This document shows positions 37,701-51,900 of a stretch of 64,000 nucleotides of DNA, in pieces. The translations under genes were made by a program, and so were the position numbers. Below the pieces are notes generated by a model. The model worked only from the letters and a program-made list of their open reading frames with translations. It was not told the DNA's origin and ran no database searches. The stretch comes from Cricetomys ansorgei. Taxonomy: Eukaryota > Chordata > Mammalia > Rodentia > Nesomyidae. Positions within the stretch are counted from its first letter, which is position 1. Every line of letters begins with the position of its first letter. The DNA lies in assembly GCA_026225945.1 (NCBI GenBank), contig JAMJFZ010001089.1:4391501-4455500 (forward strand), in the 5' to 3' direction.

Positions 37701-40700
37701 CTGCCCCCCCACCCAACACGGGTCTCCCAACCATGCCTCTGCCTTGCTATTTCCTCCGTGCCCAGCAAAGCCCTGCTTCTGGAGCTGGGCCCTGGAAGCC
37801 TACCTACCTGCTTAAACACCAGATCTTTTCAGTAAGGTTTATGTCATCAAACTATTGAGTTCAAAACTCTCTGTCGACATCCAGAATCAGATAAAGGATG
37901 TAAATTCACAACTGTGGAAAGGTTCATTCCACTGTCTATTTACATGTGGCAGACCTCAATTAATGAGAACACACATGCAAAAAATGCAGTTTCAGAGTGA
38001 CTAGCAGTTTCGACATCAGCATTAGTAACTGTGAGATGTGGTTTTATTAACTTAGAATAAGGAATAAATTACAGAAACACTAAGAAATTTCTAGGTGAAA
38101 ACACCAAATTATCTCATTAATGCACATTTTTACCCTTTTTTCATATTTGAGATATAAATTCAAATTAAGCATAGCATTGCCTAGCTAAGGCTTTACACCC
38201 TCCTGCGGCTGTCCACTGAGTACTCGCCACCTTCTCGAAAGGAATGTGCAGAATACCACACCACATATGTTTTAGGCTCACAGGCAAGGTTTATGTTTCC
38301 CACCTGGTAGGTACTTTTCATTCCATGCTAAAGTCCCATTTTCTCTTTCCTCTTTCAGACAAATATTACTTTCAGAGAAAATATGGAAACGCTGAAAAAA
38401 AGTGTACACTTGAATTATAAAAAAACAAAAAAACAGAACAGATGGGGGCTGGGAGAAGGCTCAGCTGGGGACTTACATTCAGCTCCCCAGCATCCAGGTA
38501 AGAGCTGGGAGTGAAAACGCACAGCTGTCACTCCAGTGCTGGGGACGGGGAGAGTCAGAGACAGGAGGGTCCCTGCAGCTCACTGTCCAGCAGTCTACCC
38601 AAATCTACGAGCCCAGAGTCAGGAGAGCCTGTCTCCAAGCACACTGGCATACTCCACTACACACACAAATAAACGTATAAAAATGATGGTGCCACCATAT
38701 TTTCGGCACATCTTACTGTATTAGCCATCTTTAAGTCTTTTTTTTTTTTCATTTCTGTAGACTTGTTATGTATATGAGCATTTTGCCTGCATGTATGTCT
38801 CTGCATCACATGCATGCAATGCCTGAGGGGGCCAGAAGAGGGCACTGGATTCCCCGGGATCTGTAATTACAGACGGTTGTAAGCCACCATGTAGGTGCTG
38901 GGAATTGAACCTGAGTCCTCTGAGAGAGCGGCCAGTGCTCTTAACTGCTGAGCCATCTCTTCAGCTCCATCTTTAAATCTTATAAAGTCAGTGTATCACA
39001 GAAAATGAATTCAGAAAACTTTTTGATTAAAAGTAACTGCTAATATTATAATAAACAGATGTGAAGAATGATATGCCCTTTGCTCAAATTACCGATTTTT
39101 ACCTTTTTCCGGTCCTGTTCTCTCTGTTGGAGTCTGCAGATGGAGTCATTGGCTGCCTGTACTGAAACAAAACAGACAGTGGGATGTCAACGGCAGCCTC
39201 TGGTCAGGAAGACATCTACTTAGATTCTTTAGATTTCAATAGAGTATATAAAAAATAGATATTTGTTGCCAGTTGGAGGAGTTGCTAAGAGGAAAAGTTC
39301 ATTTTGTCAATACATTCAGGATGATATGGCTAGAAAACCCATCATTTTTGAGCTTTGAGCTGTAATCCATAGGGCATAAAGTTGGCAAAAACCACCTCGA
39401 TATTCCCTAAACAGGGAAAACGCCAGATGCACTCACAGTCGCATTCGGATCAATGCAGCCTTTACGGTCTGAGCCCCTCGGCCCCTCCCTTTTCTCATTC
39501 ATGCTGCTGTCACTCATAGGCAAGGCTTGACATCTAGATGGCCTCCACAGCTTTCCTCTAGCTCTTCTTGCCTCTGTTCCTGTCTTCTAACTATCCTGGA
39601 TGCTGCTACAACATTCATCTCTCCCCAGCCTGAAAATTCATTAAATCATTTCCATCTCTTAAGAACCAAAATTCTAATGTAGGGTGAGCATCCCCAAATT
39701 CAAAATGCTTTAAAACCTAAAACTTTTGGAGTGCTGCTGTGTGGCGGCTCACCAAGAAGACAAAGAGGTATTTTTCATAGGTGCAAACTCTGCCAGACCT
39801 CAGCAGAGGGAACTACATCCTGGCCAGCACCAGACTGGACAGTGGAACCCTGAGCATCGAGCTCAGGTGTTTTTATTGATTCAGAACTTCTCAGGTGCAG
39901 ATCATAAACAATCAAACATTCGCCACAGAAACCCAACACCTGCAGAAATACAAAATGCCAAGACCTAGGAAGTCCCTCACCCAACAGTGCACAAAACAAT
40001 ATTTTAAACACAATTAAAAATAAATTTTTACAACACTGGTGTGATAGTAGAAGTAGAAACTTCCACAGCAGACCTCATGCCTGATGGGTCTCAGGAAAGA
40101 CTCAGGTCACACAATATTGCACAGAGCTGTATGCCAGGCTCTGTTGCTGTGGTGCTGCTCCCTCCCAGTCACCTCACCTCTCAAGACCTGCCCTTACATC
40201 CCAACATATGTTCTGGCCACGGCCTCCCCGCTCTTCCTCCCATGTGCCAAGCACACGCCCACCGCAGGGCTTTTGCACTTGCTGCTCCCCTAGAACATTT
40301 CCCTCTCAACTTTCCTGCAAGTCTCTGTCCCGGTGTCATTACTCATTCTACAAATGAGGAACTGACAACAGGACCTCAGGTCGGACAAGATCATTCAGGA
40401 GAACGCATGGCAAACATGCCTGATAAAGCGATTAAATACTGGTAGTAAGACTCACGTGAAAGGGCTGGGAGACAGCTGTACAAGTGTGAGGACCTAAGTG
40501 GGTTTCCAGCGGCATGTGTCTACAAGCCCAGGACTAAGGGCAGAGGCAGTGCAGCCCGAACACCAAGACCCAGGTTCAGCAAGGGACCCATAGGTCTGCA
40601 GAGTGAGTTCCAGCCCAGCCTTAGGCACAGGAAAGACCCAGTCTCAAAAGCCAAAACCAAAGAGTAGCTCTTTACACACGCAAGCAGCTCAAGTAATGGT

Positions 40701-43700
40701 GTGCTGAGCTCCCTATTCACCTGCCGCCCTCATACTAAGTGCTCTCTCTCCTAATGACAGTGCTTCTTTAGCAGATACATACCCCTACAGGGACACCTTC
40801 TCTTGCAGCTGCTGAAACTGGAAGCCATCTAATTGTCTGTCTTCCCTCCCCTGCCTAGGGCTGACCCAACCAAGTCACAGATCTACACCAGGGCAGGACT
40901 GTGATTTCTCAAAGAACTGTGAAGCCTCCACCTTCCGGATGCAGGCAGAGGACATCATTTTCAAAAGCTGCATCACCAGAGGCTATTAACAAGCTCTGCT
41001 CAATCACAGGTGACATCTAAGGACTGAGGATTAGCCTCCCAGTCAGTTTTTTTTCCTTAACAAAAATATAGAAACAAGAGAGGAGTTGATTAGATCTGCC
41101 TTCTTCCTGTGGCAGGCAGTAAGTACAACATCATCATTCCTAAGCATGGTACTATCATTTCCTGTTTGTCTTTCTTCCTTCCTGGCTCTGTGAACAGAAC
41201 TTTAAAATCTGTTTTTCTGTCTTCAGGCCCTTTGCATTTTTGGATCATTCTGAGTACAACTTAAAAGGGAAGTTGCCACTTTTCCTGTCACCTGTCATAG
41301 CCCTCCCCTTCAGATTCTAACTACAGTGCTTCCCCCTTCTCTTTCCTCCCTCTAAACACCCCATCTACCCCTCCCTGCTCCCTTACAAATCCATAGCCAC
41401 TTATATCCTATGTGGAGACTAGCTTACAGGGAGGAAAGAGAAGCAACAAAGATGAGTCATGAAGCTACTAGAAGAATCCATGAGACGGATGACAGGCGCT
41501 TACACCAGGGTGGGAGCAGCCGGTGTGAAGTGGGCAGCATGCTCTTGCTATACTCTCAAAGCTGAGCCAGACTCAAGTTTTGCTGTGGGCGGGCTACACT
41601 GAGGTGCTCACAGACACCTAAGAAATAGAGATGATGACAAACACTTTTCTACTGCGTTAGGACACTTGGCGTTGTGGCACATAGCCTATAATCCCGGCAG
41701 TTCGGAGGCAGAGAAGGAAGAATTACTGTGAGTTCAAGCTAGCCTGGGCTACATACCCAAATCCTATCTCAAAAGCAAAACAAAACAAAAGGCAGGTGAA
41801 GATCCCAGTGAGTGAAGCCTATGAGAATTACTGTTTTAGTGATGGGCCTGGTGATACAGACTTGTAATCCCAGCACTCAGCACGATGGGCAAGAGAATAA
41901 AAACATCTGAGGCCAGACTGGGTTACACTCAAGTTCTAGTAAATAACTGACACTCCAGATTACACCCTAACCGACTCACCCAGAAGAATGTAGAGAAAAC
42001 AAGTTGATGAAACTTAGAGCTTTAAGATACTTTAGTTTGTATAAAAACAACTGGGGGAGTGAGAAAAATAGCAGAATATGAGACAAACAAGACAGGCATT
42101 CTTAAAAAAAACAACCGAGAAAGGCAACAGCACTCCCACGGGTAGCGTCTTCCCACACTGCAGAACAGTTTCAGCAAGTGACCGAGTGTGACGGTAGCAC
42201 ACAGGGTGAAGTGGAGAATGAGACAGCGAAGCTAGAGACACGTTGAGATCAACATCATCATCACAGGCTCAATAAACAAAGCAGAAAACGAAGGGTCCAG
42301 GCAAGGTATACACAAGGTAAACCCAGCACTTAGGACACTGGAACAGGAGGTTGCCATGGCTATGAGGCCGGCCTAGGCTCTATAGTAGGGTCCTCTCTCT
42401 AAGCCAAATCCAAAGCAAATCAAAATAAACAAGGGATTGAGTGGTGTACGCAAACAATAGGCAAAATTCTAACTGTGGATCAGAGAGCAAACACCGAACG
42501 CAGAGCCGCACAAAGCTGAACTCCACAGTGAGGAGGTGGGCAGGGAGAGGGATGTGGTGGCCAAGGGCCAGTCCTAGCACCCTTCAGTTCTAACCAGTCA
42601 TCTCTCCCGGAAAGGCATTCACTAAGGGTGCCAACAGCTGAGACAATACAGAAACGGGGAGAAGAAAGTATTTGCATCTTCTAAAAGCTTCATATCATCC
42701 TCCTCTTGAGGACAAGTTTCTAGTTAACTACTGCCTGCCCTGGTGAAAGTGCTTGTCTCTTAAGTTACTGCCTTTGGGTTTACCTCATTTTTTTATTCTG
42801 TCAAAATGTAAATGAAATTTTTAAAACTTTAATGTAAAAATTATTTGTCGTGTATGTTTGAACATATCTCCAGATATTATATTCATTGATTTCTGTGTAC
42901 AACCCAGTATTTTATAAGATAATCACTGTGTTGGCAGATTGAAGCCTGGCAGGATGTGTAATTTCTATAGCCCAAAGGGCCTGCTTTCTAGTGTAAATAA
43001 GAGCTGTTCTCTCTTAGCTCAACATAAACAGAGTTGCTGATAAAGAGGTCACTTGGGTACTCCCCCAGGCTGGAGGTGACATTAGGTGTGATCTCTCCTA
43101 TTGCCCCATTTATAGTTACCCCACTATAAATGTGGACATGGCTTGGACAGGTGTGCCCTGGCCCCTTTTGTGTTGGATGGCACCCCACTATAAATGTGGA
43201 CACACCCCAACGGTCAAAGGTTTGGGAGGAGTAAAGTCATTGTATCTCTTTGACCATGCAAATGGCTACTATGCTCTCTGCTGAGGTCTTTCAGGCTTAA
43301 ATGTAAAAGTGTCTCATGTCTCTTTATTAATATAATGCTGGATTTAATAAACAGTTACAATGTCTCATTGCTATAAAACAAGCCCCCTCATATGTACCCC
43401 CAACTTCTCCTTCCCTCTCTAATCACCCAGATGTCACTCATCAATCTACTTCTCCATTCTGCTATACATGGAGATGTCTAGAATCAAGTTCCCCACAGTT
43501 AAAAAGCAATGGTTATTTGATTCAATTACTTAGTGTAATATATTACACTCTTTTCTCTTTTAAGGCTTTCTTGGCTGCTGTGTGCTAGTGATAAGTGCAT
43601 CCACAGCTCATGTGAGACCCTGGGCTCAAGCCTCAGTACCAAAGAAAACAGATTCTTTCTTCTCCCTCTCCTCCCCCTCCTCCCCCTCCTCCTCTTCTCT

Positions 43701-46700
43701 CTGTCTCTCTCACTTTCTTGTAACAGGGTCCCATTTTAAGATCAGGCTGTCCTGTATAACTTACTATGTGCCACAAGCTGGTTTCAAACTTCTGGCAATC
43801 CTCCTGCCTCAGCCTCCAAATGCTAAGATTACAGATATGAGCCACCATGCCTCGTTTTCTTTTTGCCTTTAAAAAATATCCTTTGCTTTTAAATAATATA
43901 AAAACAAAGTCACTGTGCTTAAGAAGAGAGGAGGGGGTGAGAGACTCTTCCCTTAGTGTGGCCACGTCTGGCTGTGAGTAGATAACCGGGAGGCTCTCTG
44001 TTCTCCTTATTTGAAAACCAAGGTACTCTGCACCTCAAACTGGTCTCTTTTATGTAAAGTCTAACATTAAAGAATACTAATGAAATATTTTGTCAGCTAT
44101 CTCTTCTCATTAAAATACTCTGCTTAATGAGAAAACTGATGAAAATTAAACATATAAAAAGGGCATTTTCTGACAACAACCAAAACCTCTCACAATCCAT
44201 CTGAAGAAGAAACTCATTTCCTGGCTATCATATTACTTTCTTATACATAAAATTTTTTAAAAAATTTCAAAGGTAAAAAGCATGCATTTTCTCCCATCCG
44301 TAATAGCTCATCATGTGAAATGCTTGTACATACATCTTACTTTAGAAATGATGCCAGTAACACCAGTGGCCACAGTGGACAACCACTGCCTGTGGCTGGG
44401 CTTCCCTGTGGTAAGCCCCAGTCAGGAACACCCTCCTCCCCTCCCCAGTGATGCCCAGGAGAATACACAAGAACAGGAACATCTGAGCTCAAGGCTGCAG
44501 GAGAGCAGCTAGACTTACATTTCTGCAGGGCCCCCTCCAGGCTGTCCTGCATCATCTCTCTGCACTTAGGAAGCGTGCGTTCATTTGTCTCCTGGATCAT
44601 ATTCTTCAGATTCTCAAGAACTCGCAGTTCTCGAAGACTGCGTTTTTCCTATTTAAAAAGAAAGAAAAAAAGAAGGTAAAAGACTAGCATCTTAAGTGTT
44701 AGCAATTACTGTCTGTGGTTCCACCAGGATGTGCTCGGGACGCTATTACATCATTACTTACTGTTGAAGTGCACACGGCCTTCTTTTAATTCTCTGGCAG
44801 GAGAGGTCAAAACCTAGAGGCATTTCTATTATGGAGTGCTCCAAGAGTTGCAATATGAGTAACATTTTTATGGTGTCCGGAAACAGGCAGAAGTATTAGA
44901 GAAGCAGCAAAGGCGCTGACACAGCCACGTATTTCATTAGAGCCCCTGTTCCGACTCTAACAATCACTTTGTCGTTCTGTCATATTGTTTCCGTTACTGT
45001 ATCTACAGAGTCTATCGCTGCCCTTTTCCTCTTCAAAATGACAACGGTGGTCAAAGTAATGATATACAGATACTTCACCGTGCAGAGAAATGAACAGTGA
45101 AGGCCTGCTATCATTAGAAAGGCCTGTGTTGGCCTGCAGGGCCAGGAACCTGCCCAGGAAGCAGGTCTTTACCTTGGAATGAATATACCGGTAAGCTGGA
45201 GATTTGGTTCAGTGAGCCTAAGGTGTCTGGACTTGGAACATGGTTAACGCTGGTGTGTTTCCCCTTAGGAATGTGCATTCTTGATTCATGCTGGACAGAG
45301 CTGTCTGCGTGACCAGCCAGGATAACACTGGGCTCCTACAGTCAGGCAGCTTTGGGTCATTTATGGTTAACATGTGTTGTCTAGTTGCTGGGGAATCGTG
45401 CTCTCCCAGGGGCAACTCGTTGGGCGAGGACTTTTGGAAGCTTCTGTCTGGTTTTTCCCATCCCATTTCCCATGCATCTCCCTTACTCACTGTGCTTGGA
45501 ACCTATCTGTACCAGCACAGCCTCATACACAGCCCCATGCCAAGTGCTGGGAGTTTCAGTGACTCACTGAACCTGGGTGGTCTTAGCATCACATCGGGAA
45601 AAAAAAGAGTTTAACCACCTTCCCCATTCAACTTGAGTGTATGCTAGATTTAGTGACTTGCTTCCAAAGAACAGCACAGGGAAGTGAAGCATTTCACTCT
45701 ACAATGGAGGAAGCACTCTATAAGTGCTCTTTCAGTCAAGCGACGCAGGGCTCATGCACAGTGAAATCCCTCTGATGGCAGGAGCAGGAGGCTGTGTGAC
45801 GAGAGGCGACTTCACCTCTGGGTTCTTTGCTGAAGCCCATAAGTCCAGTCTAGTCACGAGAAAAACATCAGACAAACCCAGGTAGGGGAGGCAGCCTACA
45901 GACTCCTGGCCAGTACTTTAGACACATTCTGGTAGAAGAAGACAAGGGAAGACTGGGTAAATGAAACGAAACAGAGTAAAGGAGAAGCAGGAGTACAATT
46001 AGATGCACAGTGTTCCTCGAGTAGATCCTGGAACAGGAAGGAAGGAGGTCATCACAGTAAAACCCAAACAAATGCTGGTGTTTTATTAATAACAATTTGT
46101 CAGTGTTGTTTCTTAGTTTTTTACAAATGTGGTAAAATAAGACATTGGGAATGAGAAAATGGGTTAGGGATTCATGAGAACACTGTAGCATCTCTGAAAA
46201 TTTTCTGTAAACCTAAAATTAAAATAATACAAAATGTTGATTAAAAAGGAAGGTTGCTAAGCTTGATGGTAAGAAAACAACAAATCAGTTACACTGCTGA
46301 GGCTTTTGTTGGGTTCTGAGCAATCCTCCTGAAGCATCTGTGGCTTTCTTATAGTTTATGCATTTTTATATAATGAAAAATTTAAAACTCACTCAAAAGT
46401 TGAGAGAGAATAACACAAAGCCCCCCACATGCTCGTCACTAAGCCTCAGCAATGCTCAATTCATACTGACCGGTTTCCTCTATAAAACTCTGTGCGCCAC
46501 ACCTCCCACAGGGCACACCCTACAGAGTATACCATTTTATTATAAACAGCCAACATATGTTTTTATAAGATAGACTCTTCCTTAGAATAAAAGATACAGA
46601 GCTGGAGAGATGGCTCAGTGGCAAGAGCATTGGCTGCTCTTCCAGAGGACCCAGGTGCAGTTTCCAGCACTCACAAGGTGGTTCACAACCAACTGCAACT

Positions 46701-48899
46701 CCAGTTCCAGAGGATCCAACATCCTATTCTGATTCCTGTGGGACCTACCATGCACATGCTGCACACTCATAAATGCAAGTACACACACATAAAAGTAAAA
46801 TAATCTTAAAAACTGAAAATAAAAGATACATTAAGAGTCTCTCACACACAAAGGTAACAACTCTTTAATATCATTAAATAAAGGTATGTTCACAGTCCCT
46901 CAAATGTCCTATAAATGTTCTTTTCACCCACTCTTATTTGAATCAAAATATAAATAAGCATCTTATGCTGCAGCTGGGTAATATGTTTCCAATCTACAGA
47001 TTTCTCCCCTATCACAGTTTTCCTTGGCAATTCACTGAAACAGTGAGTCATCTGTTCTGCAGTTTCCCACAGTCTGTTTTAATGAATGACTCTCCACGGT
47101 GTAATTGAGCATCCTCTGCTGTCTCTTCTCTTTCCTGTAAGTCAGCAGTTAGAACTAACTGTGCAATCGGATTCAGGGTCTGTCTGATTGTTTGCATGAA
47201 GTGTTCAGAGGCGATGTCCACTCTCTCAACAGGATGCGGGTGGCATTGCATCTCCATTTATTAACAGAGATATTTTTGAAAGTGAACACTGCCTTTCGTC
47301 AGCAATTTTATTACTCTGAGCAACACTGATGTAAGAAAAGCAAAAGAAAACACTCAACCCTCTTCCCTACATAGGTGTGTCTAGACGTGTGGATTTATGA
47401 AACACACACACACACCACACACAGAGCTGAGTATGTACACACAATTTTAAATTTGTTTTTAAACAGAATAGGATACAGAGATATTTATTTTAGCATTCAT
47501 GAGTAAGATTTATAAGCACAAGGCTAGCGAGGTGGCTCAGTGGTTAAGAAGGCTTGCTGTTCTTCTAGAAGATCCGAGTTTAGTTGCCAGCACCCACATT
47601 GGGTGGCCTAATCCCCTATAATTCCAGCTCCAGGGAATCGGATGCTCTCTTCTGGCTTCTGCGGGAACTGTACTTATTTGTCCACGCACACATATATACA
47701 CAATTAAAAATAAAATCCTTACCAAGATTCAAAAGCACACATGTAATTAATATGCGTGTCTTTCTCCATGTGGTCTACTTGTTCCCGTCTCTGGTACTTT
47801 CTGAACGATTCAGATGCTTTCAAATTATGATGGGTTAGCTCCTGATAAACCCAGAGAAGATTGAAAACGTAAGTAAAATGTATTTAATCCCCCTAACTCA
47901 TCAAGCATTCCATCATAGCAGCACAATGCATGGCAGCTTAGGTTGTTTCCTCAGTCTTGCGGCCGACCTGGAGCTATGGCTTCCTCTGCTGCCCACATGG
48001 CAAGAGAGAATTGGACCTCAGACCACTAGGCTGAGAAAAGATTCAATTCGAAATATTCCTAAGATGGTTAGTACTGAACGTGCATCACTTCCACACTTTT
48101 CAAACAACCCTATGTTGGAAACTATATATTTCTAAAGTGTGTGTGTGTGTGTGTGTGTGTAGCTCTAAAGCCAGGAAGGATGAATACACTGGATCCCCTG
48201 GAACTGGAGCTATGGATGGTTGTGAGCCACCTGGTGTGGCTGCTGGGAACTGAAGTCAGGTCCTTCGGAGGAGCAGTGTGTGCTCTTAGCCACTGAGTCA
48301 TCTCTCCAGCCCAGGAAACTACATTTTAAAGTTGGCAATTTGGTTCTCATGGCTGATAATGCCAGCGTTTTGTGTAATACCCCTGTGAAGAACACCTCCT
48401 CCCTCTCCTGGTTAGTGTTTATCTGTCCCTACCACAATGCACACGGGTGATGGTGATAAACCTTGTATTTTCTGTAGTCTTCGTTTTCTATCGGGGTGGA
48501 ATTTGAAATGGCGTCCTCTCGTTTTCAGTTCCTGCTTACAAGGCAATCACCGAGGGAGGACAGTTTTCCTGGGCCTTCCCATCTCCTTCCAGATTCTCAC
48601 TGCATGCATTCTGTCCAAACACAGGCATTATACATTGTTCTATACCCGCTCTGTCCCCCATCTCTTGTTTGTTTGTTTGTTTCAGATAAGGTCTTCTGTA
48701 GCCCTGGCTTTAAAATCCCTGTGTACCCAATGCTGGCCTTAAACTCTGCCCTTCCTGCTCCTACCTGCCAGCGTTGAGATCACAGGCCTGTAGTAACATA
48801 CCCAGCTTCACTGCTTAGAATTAATTCTGTGACAAAACATGTAAAAAAAAAATTATACGTTTTCATTTATTTACTGGTGGGGTGCCACATAGTGCCACG

Positions 48900-48932
<33 letters not shown>

Positions 48933-51900
48933 CAGACAGATGACAACTTAAAGGAGGTGGTTCTCTCCTTCTACCATGTGTGCTCCAGGAATCAAACTCA
49001 GGGTCAGCTGACTTGGCAGCAAGCACCTTTGACACTTTAATGCTTACCTACTTCTGACAGGAAGAGAGCCTAACTCTCTGGTGTGCGTTCTGACATGCAA
49101 TGGCTGCAGAGGAAAAGCTCATCTGAACAGCATTCCCGGAGCCCTGCGGCCCTAACAGTGTGTCCATTGTCTTTACAGCTAGGGCACAGATGGGCTAGAT
49201 AGAAAGCCCACTGTCCCTGCTCCTTTGTTTTCTAGCATAACACGGACAACCTGCTAACAGTTGGATCCTCTTCCCTTTACAAAAGGCCTATTCATTCAGC
49301 CTGGATGCTCAGAGGATTTTTTCCCCTATACAGTCTAAGGTTTTTAGTTTTGTTTTTTGGTTTTCTTTTTTTTTTTGCTTTCTTCCAGAAATGGTCTCAT
49401 ACATCAGCTACTCTGGGTCAATCTTCTCAGAAAGTAGTATATTTTAGAGTCCAGTGGCAACTTCGGGATAGTTTCCTTAGTTCTGCTTGTTGTCCATGGT
49501 GCTCTGATCTTTTCTCAGGCTGGCTGTCACAGTCTTGGGGCATCTGTACTCATCATCAACACTCATCCCTTCCTCTCAAGCCCTCTAGTCAACATTCAAT
49601 CTTCTTGATCTTACTTCAGGATTACCTATTTTGTCCATTCATTCCCAGGCTTTGATTAGTTGTCGCTTCAAAATAATTCCCAAAATTTCATTTTTCCTAG
49701 CTGGTGTGGTAGCACATGCCTTTAATCCCAGCACTTGAGAAGCAGAGGCAGGGGGATCTCTGAGTTCAAGGCCAGCCTGGTCTACAGAGTGAGTTCCAGG
49801 ACAGCTGAGGCTACACAGAAAAACGCTGTCTTGAAAAAAACAGAAACAAAAACATCCAACCAACCCACCAAATAAACATCAAAAAAACTTTTCATTTTCC
49901 CAAATTCTTTCCTCTCACTTCTTTACTATTTCATTTTATCTCAACATTTGGGCAGTTTTTTTCTGATTCTAGGTTACACTTTTTCTGTAACGTCCTTCTG
50001 TTCCCTAAGCTCGCCCATCCTGTGGCTGTCTCTTACTCCGAGGACCTTACTCTGCTCTGCATCACCAAGGAACCTGACTCTGTTCAATTTTAGGTGGAAT
50101 TTGTTTTCTTCTATTTGGGGGAGGGATGGGAACAGCTGCTGGAGAACTCCCTCGTTCCTGTCTTCAGGTCCTACAGTTTCTCCACGCGCGGCCTTGGCCT
50201 GCTGTTACTTACTCTGTGAGTCTCCCTCCCTGGACTCTGAGTCCACCTCTGAGGTGGAGCCTGGGTTCCATGTGCTGGGCTCTACTGTTCTCTCCAAATG
50301 GCCTCAGGATTTCCAAATAGACCCGATGGTAATTCTGAGGGGCCTGCAGGGTCTGCAGCGCTCAGGGCTCCCTGCCGTCCCCTCAATTCCTCTGGCATGT
50401 CTGGTATCGTGGAAGCCTTTAGGCTTGGGTGACTTGCCCATTTGCTACTCTGGAGCTATCTCTCCACTTGGCTTTATTATTGCAATTGCTTGTATCTGCT
50501 GACCGAGCTTCACTGCATGTTCTCACAGACAAGATCTGAGAGAGAAAAAACTAAGCTGTTAAAACTATTCCATTAATGCTGCTGTTTCCAGACGGCATTG
50601 GAATGGTGAAGAATCAAATTCAGGAGAGATATGTCAGTCCTCATGGTAAATTAACTTCTTTATTACCAGGCAGAAGAATATTCTCTCAGTGTAGAAATAA
50701 AGGCATCTAAGGTAAAAGAGCAGAACTCTGTGGCTCCCGAGAGGGGTGAATCTCTTCTCAGTCCATGGGAAATTTGGGGTAATAGGAACCCCTTGAGATA
50801 CAGTCAAACAACTGACTGTCAATCACATTCTGGAGCAAGTGGATTGTTGTTATTTTTTTACTTCTTGCTGGGTTGGCTTCCTTCCTTTCTTCCTTCCTTC
50901 CCTCCCTTCTTCTCCTTGCCTCCTCCTCCTTTTATCTTTTCTTTCTTTTTTCTGGAGAACCCAGGCTGGTCTCAGACTCACTATGAAGCTGATGATGACT
51001 TTGAACTCCCAGTCCTTCTGCCTCCATCTCCAAAGGGCTAAAACTGCAACCACCACATCCGGTATTATTATTGCTGTTGTTGTGAGAAAGGATCTCATGT
51101 AGTCTAGGATAGCCCTGAATTTACTTTGTAGCTGAGAACGGCCTTGAACATCTGATCGCCCTGCCTCCACCGCCTAAGTGCTAAGATTAGAGGCAGATAC
51201 CATCATATCGGTTTTGATCAAGAATGTGCTAGGTAAGCCGTTTACCAACTGAACTCCAGCCCTAGTTTTCTGGAGTGAGTAAGTAGCCTCACTTCTTAGC
51301 CCACTGATAATACTAATTAGATTAAATCAGTGAAGAGGCCTGTGGAGGTGCCTTGCCTTTTACACAGGTATTGTAAATGGTCTCTTCACCAAGACTTCCT
51401 GCCTGGTGAGTGCTTGTTTTTAAGCTGATGTATTTGACTGAGGACAACTATCACCGTCAATCACAAAAGGAGAAAGCTAGAGCAGCATGAGTGCACTAAG
51501 AGTTGCACCTTATTTCCGGGGTAAAAATTCTTGGAACCAAGCCCAGCACCAGTAAAATAATGGTGTGTAGCCTTCCATAAAACTATATATATATATACAC
51601 ATCAGTTCCTTAATTCAAGTTGAGATAAATAAAAGTGCTCGTATAACGTGCTTGAGACAATGCCTAGCAGTAAGCACCTAAAATGTAATTATTAAAAATA
51701 TTATACCAGCTATAATGTTTATACTAAAGATGTAACTTGATGGAATTTGAGAAAGAAAAAGAAAAGACGGACAACTATGATTTAAATTCTTTCGATCGCA
51801 ATACTAGCCAGCCTCACAGGATCTAAAGATCGGTATGTTATGAAATTCTAGTTGGTGCTGGCTTTAAGGAATTTTCTCTTAACTGGTTTGTCTCACATTT

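Noticed and set aside
47048..47257. 69-codon minus-strand ORF with protein-like composition in intron 2
   Set aside because: The underlying DNA matches, with divergence, the 3' end of an ancient mammalian LINE-1. The frame is a by-product of that repeat.
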